From positions 1-64,000 of the forward strand of contig OY761615.1 in assembly GCA_963664845.1 (NCBI GenBank): DNA of 64,000 bases, written 5' to 3'. The stretch is from CAIYTF01 sp963664845 (GTDB taxonomy: Bacteria > Bacteroidota > Ignavibacteria > Ignavibacteriales > Ignavibacteriaceae). The notes under the pieces were generated by a model. The model did no database searches. It saw only the letters and a program-made list of their open reading frames with translations, and was not told the DNA's origin. The number at the start of each line of letters is the position of its first letter. Positions within the stretch are counted from its first letter, which is position 1. Both the position numbers and the translations under genes were made by a program. This document shows positions 45,663-54,046 of the stretch, piece by piece.

Positions 45663-45716
45663 ACCTGTCTCAAACGTAATTGAAGCTTACTTCTTCAATT
45701 AACAACTGAGACAGGT
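45663..45716. terminator. Shared bidirectional terminator between pgsW and ggt
   Basis: ACCTGTCTCA (45663-45672) pairs perfectly with TGAGACAGGT (45707-45716), with an inner TAATTGAAG/CTTCAATTA stem. On the minus strand T-rich sequence follows (TTTTTTTATGGG). The synthesis operon and the degradation operon converge here. Confidence 0.85.
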
Positions 45717-45736
45717 CTGTATGTTAAATATTTATA

Positions 45737-47707
45737 TTAGTCGCCGGATGCGCCGGCTGATCCGCCTCTGCGTTTATCGGCAGAACCATAGAATATCCCA
45801 GTTTCAGGATCGTGCATAACAATTTGTGCACCGCCAAAGAAAAGGTCAAAATCATCATACACCTGGATCTGATGACCTTTTTGCGCGAGTGCTTCCCTTA
45901 CACTTACAGGGATACGTCCTTCGAGATAGAGCTTTTCATCAAACTTTTGCGAATACATTCTTGGTGCATTATTAGCATCCATTATGTTCATCTTGTATTC
46001 AAGAAGGTTCAGGATGATTTGTGTTACCGTAGGAATGATCCTTCCGGCACCGGGACTCCCTAATGCGATCCATGGCCGCCCCTCCTTATCCAGAATGATC
46101 GTAGGTGATATCGAGCTCCGCGGTTGTTTGCCAGGTTGAATTTTATTCTTTTCGGACACAGCAGAAAAATTGACCAAACCATTATTCAATAAAACGCCCG
46201 ATGCACTTAATCCTGATCCAAAGAAATTGCCTATGGTCTGCGTCAACGAAACCATATTACCTTGTTTATCGGCAACAGAGAGGTGCGTTGTATGCCCGCC
46301 TTCACCGGAGGATTCAGCTACTAATGTGTAAGGTGATTCAGTCCTGCCCGAATTAAATGTATCCATCTTGTCATCATCTTTAATTGCGTTAGATGTGTCA
46401 GGTTGCTGTTTGAAAGATGGAGCTGTTACCCTTTTCTGTTTCTTTTTACCCCAGTTGTCAAATCTTTCACTCTTCCAGGTCTTTGATGGCTGCAATCCCT
46501 CATCATCCTGAGCATCTGATTCAATATCGAATTCGTCAGTAGCAGATTTTTCAACTTTCTGCACTTTAGTGGATTTGCTGTTAAATTTCAATGGATTACC
46601 CGCTTTCACCATTCGGTTTTCCGACGGACTGACCTTCCCCATATCAATATCGGCATACCGTTCTTTTGCATAGCTCTTTGAAGTTATCCCCTTCACTGGC
46701 ACCAGGTTGAACTTGGGGTCACCTAAAAAGGTGCTTCTGTCTGCGGACACACGTTTGAAGGTTTCAGCAAGAAAATGCAGACTCTTATCAGAAGTGCTGA
46801 AGTGGCCCCACTCGACAAGATTGCCCTGTTCAAGAATATTAAGTCCTTCAATAACAGAAGCACCTGAAAGAGGTGGAGGTGATGTGAGGATTTTGTATCC
46901 GCGAAACTTTCCCTGTAACGGTTCACTAATCACCGGTTCATAAGTACGCAAATCGTTTTCGGTCATCATTCCTCCATTGGCAGTAACTTCCTTCACAATA
47001 TTTTTGGCAACATCACCTTCATAAAAGCCCTTAGCTCCATGAAGTGCAATTTGCTCAAGTGTGGCAGCCATGAGTGGCTGGCGAAGTGTATCCCCTTGAC
47101 CGAGTGGGAAACCACCGGGAAGAAAAATTTCTGAGGTCGCAGGGTATTTACCAAGCACTTCTGAATTATCAAGAATTATTTTGCTTAATGTCTCGTCGAC
47201 CGGAAAGCCATCGCGCGCGTATCGGATCGCAGGCTCTATCACAGTTGCCACTTTCATAGTACCATATGCATCTAATGCGGCCAGCAAACCAGCAACTGTA
47301 CCGGGTACCAGAATTGATTTGGCAGTCTTCTTATCTGAATCAAAATCAAAAGACAGTTTTGCAACATTTTCCGATGACCGGGGATAATAGTTTATGAATA
47401 CGCTTTTGCTCCCGTCGGCCAGACAGATCACCATCCCGCCGCCGCCGCCAAGCCCTGATCCATCAGGCTCAACAACTCCGATTGCAAATGCTGCTGCCAC
47501 TGCTGCATCAACGGCATTCCCTCCTTTGGCTAAAATATCGGTGGCAGCCTTGGTAGCAAGCGGATGTGCCGTTGCGGCCATTCCATAATTTCCATTTACA
47601 TCTTTATCGTTCTGCGCATATACAGCAGGACCGGTGAGGAAAAAAAGAAATAGGATGAATACTGAAAAAAATGCGATTGCGCTTTTTCTATCATTATACA
47701 ACATCAT
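45737..47707 (-). CDS. ggt: Gamma-glutamyltransferase / gamma-glutamyl hydrolase with enlarged linker
   Basis: The start at 47707 (or 47704) begins a signal anchor (MMLYNDRKSAIAFFSVFILFLFFL) and avoids overlap with the upstream gene; an ATG at 47773 is unlikely. The 656-residue product is an Ntn-hydrolase that self-cleaves before the catalytic Thr. The site is GHTTHLSV, with the nucleophile near residue 473, followed by GSGLSASGVLLNN and IALGSPGAGRIIPT. It transfers or hydrolyses gamma-glutamyl bonds in the periplasm and can trim poly-gamma-glutamate from its end. About 95 polar, Lys/Asp-rich residues (about 363-458) occupy the segment before the cleavage site, far longer than in E. coli GGT. 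It is the last gene of the operon. Confidence 0.92.
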   Translation of the reverse strand: MMLYNDRKSAIAFFSVFILFLFFLTGPAVYAQNDKDVNGNYGMAATAHPLATKAATDILAKGGNAVDAAVAAAFAIGVVEPDGSGLGGGGGMVICLADGSKSVFINYYPRSSENVAKLSFDFDSDKKTAKSILVPGTVAGLLAALDAYGTMKVATVIEPAIRYARDGFPVDETLSKIILDNSEVLGKYPATSEIFLPGGFPLGQGDTLRQPLMAATLEQIALHGAKGFYEGDVAKNIVKEVTANGGMMTENDLRTYEPVISEPLQGKFRGYKILTSPPPLSGASVIEGLNILEQGNLVEWGHFSTSDKSLHFLAETFKRVSADRSTFLGDPKFNLVPVKGITSKSYAKERYADIDMGKVSPSENRMVKAGNPLKFNSKSTKVQKVEKSATDEFDIESDAQDDEGLQPSKTWKSERFDNWGKKKQKRVTAPSFKQQPDTSNAIKDDDKMDTFNSGRTESPYTLVAESSGEGGHTTHLSVADKQGNMVSLTQTIGNFFGSGLSASGVLLNNGLVNFSAVSEKNKIQPGKQPRSSISPTIILDKEGRPWIALGSPGAGRIIPTVTQIILNLLEYKMNIMDANNAPRMYSQKFDEKLYLEGRIPVSVREALAQKGHQIQVYDDFDLFFGGAQIVMHDPETGIFYGSADKRRGGSAGASGD

Positions 47708-47753
47708 AGTATTGCTTTCGAAATTGTGATATAGGAAAATAACCGATGCCTGG

Positions 47754-48698
47754 TCATTCTGCTGACTTCTCATTCTGCAATGGAGTTTTGCCGATTTGTA
47801 TGTTATAGTGATAATTAATGTACTGAATCATGATATCCACAAAGGCCTCAGAAAAGGTCTCAATATTTCCACTGCTGTCCCTAACGTTTTTGGAGCACGT
47901 TTCCATCTGAATTCCATCTATTGTGCCACCGTTTAAGGAACCATGCCGGTACAAACTATAACCTCCACGAAAAAATGGTTTTCCGTCAGGAGCCGGATGC
48001 TTAGGCGAAGGAATAGCCGGATATCCTGCTGTTTCCAGAAGGGCACCAAGACTGTGTGGTCCCCGCAAAAGTTCGATGAAACTTTCTTTCCTGGGATCAG
48101 TTGACACCATATGTTTAATACTGCTTTTCTCAATAAACATGGAGTCATCAAGATCCTTGTCTTCAAGTTGCAATTCCTCTTCATCAAGCAAATATCCCAG
48201 CTCAAGAAATTGTGCGGCATGCCCATGAGCATGCAGATCAATATAGAGCCCTTTTTTATACTGCATGAAAACAGATTCTTTGGCTGAATCAATGAAGGAA
48301 TGATACTCATCCCACACTGTCTCGGCTGTTTTGTTCCCTTCGGCAGCTTCTTCAATCTCCCGGTTGACATCCACTTTTCTGCGTCGCATATGATTAACTA
48401 CCACATAGGGAGTTTTTCCGGTAAGGGCGAAAAAAGCCTTACGCAATGCAAATCCCAGTTCTTGAGTGTTTGCATCTGATTTAGTATGGATATCACCCCC
48501 CTCACGGTCGGGAATAAATGATGGTGACTTTTCTCCATCATGGGGAACTGAAATGATCAGTGGAATATTCCCAGGCAGATATTCGACATAACCACTTTCG
48601 CTCATCGTCCCATGTTCGGGCAAAACGCCCTGAGCAAAAGAAAACAATGATAAGAAAAATATCAAAAAAAATGTTTTCGTCAAGAATCGAACTTGCAT
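47754..48698 (-). CDS. Exported N-formylglutamate-amidohydrolase-like protein
   Basis: The 314-residue product has a signal peptide (MQVRFLTKTFFLIFFLSLFSFAQ). FGase-type landmarks are visible: a first metal/active-site block ISVPHDGEKSP (His53, Asp54), IPDREGGDIHTKSD, NHMRRRKVDVNRE (about 102-113), and YIDLHAHGH (152-160), a likely zinc site, then FLELGYLL. Known relatives hydrolyse N-formyl-L-glutamate, a zinc-dependent cytosolic reaction, but this one is exported and lies beside a gamma-glutamyltransferase. Hydrolysis of gamma-glutamyl or N-blocked glutamyl oligomers is therefore a better guess. It starts 24 nt after the DUF6305 gene. Confidence 0.7.
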   Translation of the reverse strand: MQVRFLTKTFFLIFFLSLFSFAQGVLPEHGTMSESGYVEYLPGNIPLIISVPHDGEKSPSFIPDREGGDIHTKSDANTQELGFALRKAFFALTGKTPYVVVNHMRRRKVDVNREIEEAAEGNKTAETVWDEYHSFIDSAKESVFMQYKKGLYIDLHAHGHAAQFLELGYLLDEEELQLEDKDLDDSMFIEKSSIKHMVSTDPRKESFIELLRGPHSLGALLETAGYPAIPSPKHPAPDGKPFFRGGYSLYRHGSLNGGTIDGIQMETCSKNVRDSSGNIETFSEAFVDIMIQYINYHYNIQIGKTPLQNEKSAE

Positions 48699-48722
48699 AA
48701 TAGTATGATTACCGTCCTAAAT

Positions 48723-49265
48723 TTAGAATGCAGCTTTTAACGGTGTTAATGCTTCAGCCATTTTGTCAATCACTTTAATGGACACCTTCTTTTGCGAAGC
48801 AAGTTTAGTAAAGAACTGGTCTTCGTCACCTTGTTTTACCACTATCATCAGTGAACTTGCATTTGCGGCCATTTGGCACAGATCATCCGATTGAGCGCCT
48901 CGCCGGGCTTTGCCGCCAAGGTGCAGCATCAACACTTTAATGCCTTTTGCTTTGGCAGCCTTCAACAAAGTTTGAACTCTTTCAAGTTCTTTCTCGCGAC
49001 TGATGCCGGCTGCACCCAAGCCTTTTGAACTGAAACCGGGAACAATAACTAAGGTCTTTATACCACTTAAGTCGGATTCTTTTGCCAGGTTTACAACTTT
49101 AAAATTAAGATTTAATTTTTTCAACAGTGTTCCCGCAAGACTTACATCAGCACTTTGGCCGGCTGAGGTTATCAATATGGGCTGTTCATATTGCGATGGT
49201 ACCGGACTTTTAGCAAACAGGGTAAATGCCAATAGTACTACTGCCAGGAGAGAGAGCTTTTTCAT
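48723..49265 (-). CDS. DUF6305-type exported protein
   Basis: The 180-residue product has a signal peptide (MKKLSLLAVVLLAFTLFA). The mature part is a flavodoxin-like alpha/beta fold by pattern: PILITSAGQSADV, LVIVPGFSSKGLGAAGI, VLMLHLGGKARRGAQSDD, then LMIVVKQGDED. I believe it matches DUF6305; no activity is known for the family. Its place between an M14-type peptidase and an FGase-like protein suggests a periplasmic binding or accessory role in glutamyl-compound handling (inference). Confidence 0.6.
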   Translation of the reverse strand: MKKLSLLAVVLLAFTLFAKSPVPSQYEQPILITSAGQSADVSLAGTLLKKLNLNFKVVNLAKESDLSGIKTLVIVPGFSSKGLGAAGISREKELERVQTLLKAAKAKGIKVLMLHLGGKARRGAQSDDLCQMAANASSLMIVVKQGDEDQFFTKLASQKKVSIKVIDKMAEALTPLKAAF

Positions 49266-49281
49266 TTTTCATTCTTTCGTT

Positions 49282-50403
49282 TTATCTAAGAAAATTTCCA
49301 ACTTCTTTTGAAGTTAACTCTTCATATGAAGGAATATTGGAGTATTGTATTTTTTTTTCAGGATGATATTCATTATAGCCATTCAGAATTGCCTGAATTC
49401 CTGCAAGATGCCGTGCAACTCTGACTTTAAGTGGATATCCGTTAGTTTCATCATAGGTAATTCTGAATTTAGCCGATCTGGTTGCCTGCGCATAGAAACG
49501 ATCCTTACCGTTGATCAATAAATTTTCGTCAGTTTTGCCGCGTAAGCGTCCCTGAATAGGATTGCTGGTTTCCATGAGGAATGGCAATACACTGGTGCTG
49601 TCCCCCCATTCCCGATGACTCAAACCATGAAAATTCTTCGGTGAAACCTCAAGTGCATAGGTAAGAGAGTTCATCTCGAGTTCAAGAATTGCTGAAGCGC
49701 TGATATCCTGGCACTTCTCATGAGAAATAATTGCATTTATGATGGGAATTTCCGGTGCTGCTTCATGCAAGTCGAACGCTACGTCAACGTGCTCACGTTT
49801 AATAAGTTCCATTATGGCATACCCCACTCTTTCCGAAAAATTGCCGTCCACTCGTCCAGGATATGACCGGTTCAAATTTCTGGTTTCAAATCCTGAGAGA
49901 CTCTGCCCACTTGGGTAATGCATATAAACCAGCGGATCAGGCCACTGGTCAAGCGGGTTAGACACCCGTGAACCAAAACGAAACACTCGCCCTCCGTTGA
50001 TTGTAGGGATTGTGAAGAACTGGGGTAATCCCTCAAGTGGATCGGTGCAGGTGTAACCACTTGCACATGCCTGAGGAATTATGATAAACTTCCCAGCGTC
50101 TACCCGTAAGTTTTCGGTGAGCAGAACCGCTGTCATAAACCCAGCCGGTTCATTGGGATGGGTCCCTCCGAGCACCAATACGGTAGCCCCCGGCTGTTTG
50201 CTGTCGAAAATATAGATCGGAGTATCTCCTGAGGTTCCGGTCAAAGAAGTGCAGTATGCGGAAAGACTTGTCTTCCCCGTAATTGCGTTGGAAGGGTGAA
50301 CAATGTCAGGATTCTTCATCTTCATGAACTCGATTGAAGCAGTCACCGTGAGCGAGATCGCCATAATCAGGAAAACCACAGCAACTACGATATTTTTTTT
50401 CAT
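49282..50403 (-). CDS. M14/AstE-AspA-type zinc peptidase, exported
   Basis: The 373-residue product has an N-terminal signal or anchor (MKKNIVVAVVFLIMAISLTV). Zinc-ligand motifs of the succinylglutamate desuccinylase/aspartoacylase branch of M14 are present: GGTHPNEPAG (His82, Glu85), FETRNLNRSYPGR, and DLHEA (His213, Glu214). Cytosolic relatives release glutamate from N-succinylglutamate or aspartate from N-acetylaspartate. Exported and placed beside ggt, this one may be a carboxypeptidase releasing glutamate from gamma-glutamyl chains. It ends 16 nt before the DUF6305 gene. Confidence 0.78.
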   Translation of the reverse strand: MKKNIVVAVVFLIMAISLTVTASIEFMKMKNPDIVHPSNAITGKTSLSAYCTSLTGTSGDTPIYIFDSKQPGATVLVLGGTHPNEPAGFMTAVLLTENLRVDAGKFIIIPQACASGYTCTDPLEGLPQFFTIPTINGGRVFRFGSRVSNPLDQWPDPLVYMHYPSGQSLSGFETRNLNRSYPGRVDGNFSERVGYAIMELIKREHVDVAFDLHEAAPEIPIINAIISHEKCQDISASAILELEMNSLTYALEVSPKNFHGLSHREWGDSTSVLPFLMETSNPIQGRLRGKTDENLLINGKDRFYAQATRSAKFRITYDETNGYPLKVRVARHLAGIQAILNGYNEYHPEKKIQYSNIPSYEELTSKEVGNFLR

Positions 50404-50472
50404 TTGCAGAGACCTTTTAACTCATTAACCGTGATCAGCAGACAGCCTGCTGTTTTGTTTTTAGCCGGCATT

Positions 50473-52845
50473 CTATTTAAGTAAAGACATTTTTAATAAT
50501 TGTGAACGGTTGTTTGCCTTAATCACCGCGAAATAAACACCTGAAGACAATCCGGCTCCGTCAAAAAAGGCACTATGCGAACCGGCCGGAAGAGTCTGGT
50601 TTACCAAAGTTGCAACACATTTCCCAAGAACATTAACAACCTGAATGGTGACATGCTGGCTGAATCCGGTTTCAAAATGAATGACTGTTGTCGGATTAAA
50701 AGGATTCGGATAATTCTGATGAACAATAAAATCCTTGTTGAGCTGTTGCTTCCTGTTGTCAACACCATCAATAATATTGGTGTCAAGCACAGTGAATGTT
50801 GAGAGCGAACTGCATTGAACTGAAATGGCGCGGGGATCAGTTGCTGACACGTCGGCGGCGCTTCCAACCTGATTCCATTTCGTGTTGTCTGATTGCATAA
50901 CTTTGGCCTTGACTGCACCACCAAACGAAATTCCATTGTCATCACCAGATGGCCAGGAAAACGTAACTGTTCTCCCTGCTGTTGGTTGTTCACTTGTTGT
51001 CACGCTCCAATTCCGGGCAATGCTCTGTTTTCCATCCACCGCTAAAACTCCTGATGCACCGGAAGTTCTTGTAACCGTTACCGAATTGAGATTATCCGAG
51101 CCTGCTGAGAGGCTGAGCCCAATTCCTCCAAAATCATTCGCGCTTGTACCTACAGTTCTTTGCGTAGATAAAAGTCCCTTCACATATGTTGTAGCGCTTT
51201 CTCCGGAAATGGCTGCAGTGGAACCAAGTGTCAAGGTATGTGTTCCTGTGGAAATCGATGCACTGCCGGTTTCAAATATAAGACTACCGTTAACTGTAAC
51301 ATCAGCTCCCAAGTCCACACCTTTTGTGCTGGAAATGGACAAATTTTGCAGCACTGACGATGCAGTTGGCAATTCAAAACCTGTTGTTACCTGACTGACA
51401 GTGCTGATATATGCTACATTTACCGAGGATCCAAATGCCGGTGCAACCGACAAGGTACCCACGGCTCTGCGTATTGTACTTCCCGAAGCCAGTGTCAGCA
51501 TTTTATCATCAAGTGAACCATTGATATCGAATAATCCCCCGGAAAGGGTGAGTGTACCAGGAACAGTCCTGTTGGCATGCAAAGTTACACCACCAGAATT
51601 GAAAATACTCACATTTCGTGGTCCGTTAAGATCAGAAAATTCAACATCACTTGTTGTTTGCGCGGATGATTGCCCGGGGGCGCCATATTGTAATATTGCA
51701 TCCGGACCATAGGTCAAAATCTTGCCGCCCATATTCAATGCAGCAGTTCCTCTTAATGACAGTGTACCGTTTATGGTAATATCAGAGCCTGCTGTTTTTG
51801 TTCCTCCGCCGCTGAGGTAAAGATTGTTAAACTGCGTCAGTGCGGCAGGGATTGTTTGATCAAGCGATCGTGAGAACCGAACAGTCCCCTGTGAATAATT
51901 CATCCCGTTTACCGGTAATGGTGTGGTGCTGCTTGTTGAATTGAACTCACCGCCCGCTTCAAGAACAATATAGGCGCTGGGATGATATACGGCTGTTGTA
52001 GTATTGTTTTGCAATACACCCCCGGAGTGAACAGTAATAGTATTCGGGTTGAAATAATTTGCCGACCCTCCGGTAGCAAGCACAAGGGTGCCACCATCCA
52101 TAATTTCAATTCCGTTAAAATTCATGCGATTGGAACTGGTGCTTGTCAAGGTAGCTTTTCCATAGACGGTCATTTTGCCGGTTCGTGAGGTGACCGTATC
52201 CGTGAAGGTTCCTTTGCGAATGTGTGAGCCGCCACCAATCATAGTGAACACGCCCTTACTTTGTATAATAATATTGGCTTCTGTACCTGAGCCTCCTATT
52301 GTGCGGGTTTCAATGTCATCAATGGTGTCCAGTTCGAATGTGCCTTTTTTAATTTCCAATGATGTGCCGAAGCTGAAACGCATGTTCTGCTTGCCGGTTG
52401 ATACTTTCCCGGTATCTTTATCGACAATCATTTCCATAAAGCTTGTTGAACTCCCGCTGCTGTTCCATCCACTCAGTGTTTGTTTTATGGCATAGCCGGT
52501 AAAAACTATTTTGGCACCCGCTGTCCACAGATTAAAAACTTTGTGCGCAGTTGAGAACAAAGTAAAATCTCCATAAACATTTAGAATACTGGTGGCCGAA
52601 GTCATCTGCAAATGGGCTGAAGTATCCGCAAAGGTTACGCTCTTGCATGCGGCCGGAGTACCTTCATCAATTGTAATGGTGTGTGTGGCAGCAATATTTA
52701 CACTGACACCTGAATCAGGAACTACTCCACCATCCCAGGTTGAACCAGACTGCCAGGAACCGGATTGAACGGTATTTATCTGTGCCTGCAACTGCGTAAG
52801 CAGAGAAAAACAGAGCACTGCAATAAATAGAACATATGGTCTCAT
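50473..52845 (-). CDS. T9SS-secreted G8-like/beta-solenoid protein in the PGA operon
   Basis: A GAGGT ribosome site precedes the ATG. The 790-residue product has a signal peptide (MRPYVLFIAVLCFSLLTQLQAQ), then a G8-like module (GSWQSGSTWDGGVVPDSGVSVNI) and a long repetitive beta-solenoid. It ends in a T9SS type-A sorting domain (FIVHQNYPNPFNPTTVIHF ... LLKMSLLK). It should be displayed on the cell surface. No catalytic motif is apparent, so a polymer-binding role is more likely than hydrolysis. It lies inside the eleven-gene operon between the racemase (26 nt) and the M14 enzyme (69 nt, with a CAGCAG/CTGCTG hairpin lacking a minus-strand T-run). Confidence 0.82.
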   Translation of the reverse strand: MRPYVLFIAVLCFSLLTQLQAQINTVQSGSWQSGSTWDGGVVPDSGVSVNIAATHTITIDEGTPAACKSVTFADTSAHLQMTSATSILNVYGDFTLFSTAHKVFNLWTAGAKIVFTGYAIKQTLSGWNSSGSSTSFMEMIVDKDTGKVSTGKQNMRFSFGTSLEIKKGTFELDTIDDIETRTIGGSGTEANIIIQSKGVFTMIGGGSHIRKGTFTDTVTSRTGKMTVYGKATLTSTSSNRMNFNGIEIMDGGTLVLATGGSANYFNPNTITVHSGGVLQNNTTTAVYHPSAYIVLEAGGEFNSTSSTTPLPVNGMNYSQGTVRFSRSLDQTIPAALTQFNNLYLSGGGTKTAGSDITINGTLSLRGTAALNMGGKILTYGPDAILQYGAPGQSSAQTTSDVEFSDLNGPRNVSIFNSGGVTLHANRTVPGTLTLSGGLFDINGSLDDKMLTLASGSTIRRAVGTLSVAPAFGSSVNVAYISTVSQVTTGFELPTASSVLQNLSISSTKGVDLGADVTVNGSLIFETGSASISTGTHTLTLGSTAAISGESATTYVKGLLSTQRTVGTSANDFGGIGLSLSAGSDNLNSVTVTRTSGASGVLAVDGKQSIARNWSVTTSEQPTAGRTVTFSWPSGDDNGISFGGAVKAKVMQSDNTKWNQVGSAADVSATDPRAISVQCSSLSTFTVLDTNIIDGVDNRKQQLNKDFIVHQNYPNPFNPTTVIHFETGFSQHVTIQVVNVLGKCVATLVNQTLPAGSHSAFFDGAGLSSGVYFAVIKANNRSQLLKMSLLK

Positions 52846-52871
52846 GGAATTACCTCTTCTTTACTTTTACT

Positions 52872-53876
52872 TTAAAAAATTCCGTTTAATAAGATGTATT
52901 TTTCGAGGGATTCACCTGCCCGCGATGAAACAGGTGTGATTAGCTTACCTATTCCCTGTTTCTCTTCGGCGGATAGTTCTGCCTGCGAATATACCGAAAC
53001 AGAAATTTCAGTGGTTTTCGCGGCGGTAACTCCCTTGAAAGCAAACAGGTTGATCATTTCATCGTTTGGATTGATGATTTCCACATGTGGATAGATACCT
53101 CTCAACTTGCGATCAAAAAATGATTTTGCAAATCCGTAATGCGTGCAACAAAGAGCAGCAAAGGTTTTAGTATCCCCTTTATTTTCATTTTGTTTTGGAA
53201 TCTCATCAAGATAAAACTCAATTAGCCCAGCCACCATATCACTGGAAGGTGAAACCTGAATTTCGCTTTCAAGATTCGGACAGGCTTCCGTATAAATTCG
53301 CTCTGGTGCAATATTATTCTTTATCAGCATATCCTTGTGCGCAGCCGACTGAATTGTGGTCTCGGTTCCCAGGATAATGGTACACGAACCGGAATTTTGA
53401 TTGAGACTGTCCGTAATTGCCTTAACACCAAGTTCCACAATTCCAATTACCGGTGTTTTTGTTGTCTTTGCAAAGTCGGTTAATGGATAGACAACCGACA
53501 GTGTATTGCACGCGATGAGCAACACGTCAGGTTTGAACATATTCTGCATCTTATAGAGCACTGACGAGAACACATTGGCTTTAGTCTGTGCATCAGGTAA
53601 CTCATTATATCTGAAATTCGCTTTCGGCAAAGCATTACAGAAAATAATTTGTGCATGTCTAAAGGTCTTGTTGGCAGAAAGTACTGAATCGATGCCGGCG
53701 GCAACTGAGTATCCACCCAATCCGGAATCAGTAACAAGAATCCGTACTGTGTCTTTGTTTATTAATACTTTGGAAAGATCTGTCGTTTGCGGAAACAGTC
53801 TTCCGGTTGCAAGAACAAAAAGCAATACTGTAGTGTAACTAATGGCCGTCCAATTCATAGCTGAAAATGATTGCAT
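52872..53876 (-). CDS. Exported glutamate racemase-like protein
   Basis: The 334-residue product belongs to the cofactor-independent Asp/Glu racemase family. TDSGLGGYSV is at about 49-58. The two catalytic cysteines are in the family motifs: Cys123 in IACNTLS and Cys244 in LCCTHYGF. Unlike MurI, it has an N-terminal hydrophobic export segment (about residues 8-30, MNWTAISYTTVLLFVLATG), with a second possible ATG at 53858. It would therefore work in the periplasm, interconverting D- and L-glutamate released from PGA (often D-Glu-rich in characterised polymers) before uptake by the neighbouring permease. Replacement of housekeeping MurI is unlikely given the signal. Confidence 0.8.
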   Translation of the reverse strand: MQSFSAMNWTAISYTTVLLFVLATGRLFPQTTDLSKVLINKDTVRILVTDSGLGGYSVAAGIDSVLSANKTFRHAQIIFCNALPKANFRYNELPDAQTKANVFSSVLYKMQNMFKPDVLLIACNTLSVVYPLTDFAKTTKTPVIGIVELGVKAITDSLNQNSGSCTIILGTETTIQSAAHKDMLIKNNIAPERIYTEACPNLESEIQVSPSSDMVAGLIEFYLDEIPKQNENKGDTKTFAALCCTHYGFAKSFFDRKLRGIYPHVEIINPNDEMINLFAFKGVTAAKTTEISVSVYSQAELSAEEKQGIGKLITPVSSRAGESLEKYILLNGIF

Positions 53877-53889
53877 GTGATTAAACTAC

Positions 53890-54036
53890 TTATTTTATCA
53901 GCAATGCTCTCAAGAGCAAAGGAATAATTAATAATGCATATGACAATTGAATTCGCCAACTTTCTTCAGTGAAGAGTTCCCTTACGGTGTAAACCAAAAG
54001 AAGAACTACAATACATACATATATAACAAATAACAT
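53890..54036 (-). CDS. 48-residue two-helix membrane protein
   Basis: A short frame begins MLFVIYVCIVVLLLVYTVRE and ends YALLIIPLLLRALLIK. It has two hydrophobic helices joined by a charged loop (RELFTEESWRIQ). A strong ribosome site (AAGGGA, 7 nt before the ATG) overlaps the stop of the permease gene, and the gap is only 10 nt. I do not recognise the family. Its position suggests a small subunit of the permease, in the place of the usual DctQ small TRAP subunit, though it is far shorter. Confidence 0.65.
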   Translation of the reverse strand: MLFVIYVCIVVLLLVYTVRELFTEESWRIQLSYALLIIPLLLRALLIK

Positions 54037-54046
54037 AACTGTTCCC

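Noticed and set aside
50439..50455. CAGCAG/CTGCTG hairpin between the T9SS and M14 genes read as an operon-ending terminator
   Set aside because: The genes flanking it are on the minus strand but the T-run is only on the plus-strand side, so it should not stop the operon transcript; it may be a processing or stabilising stem.
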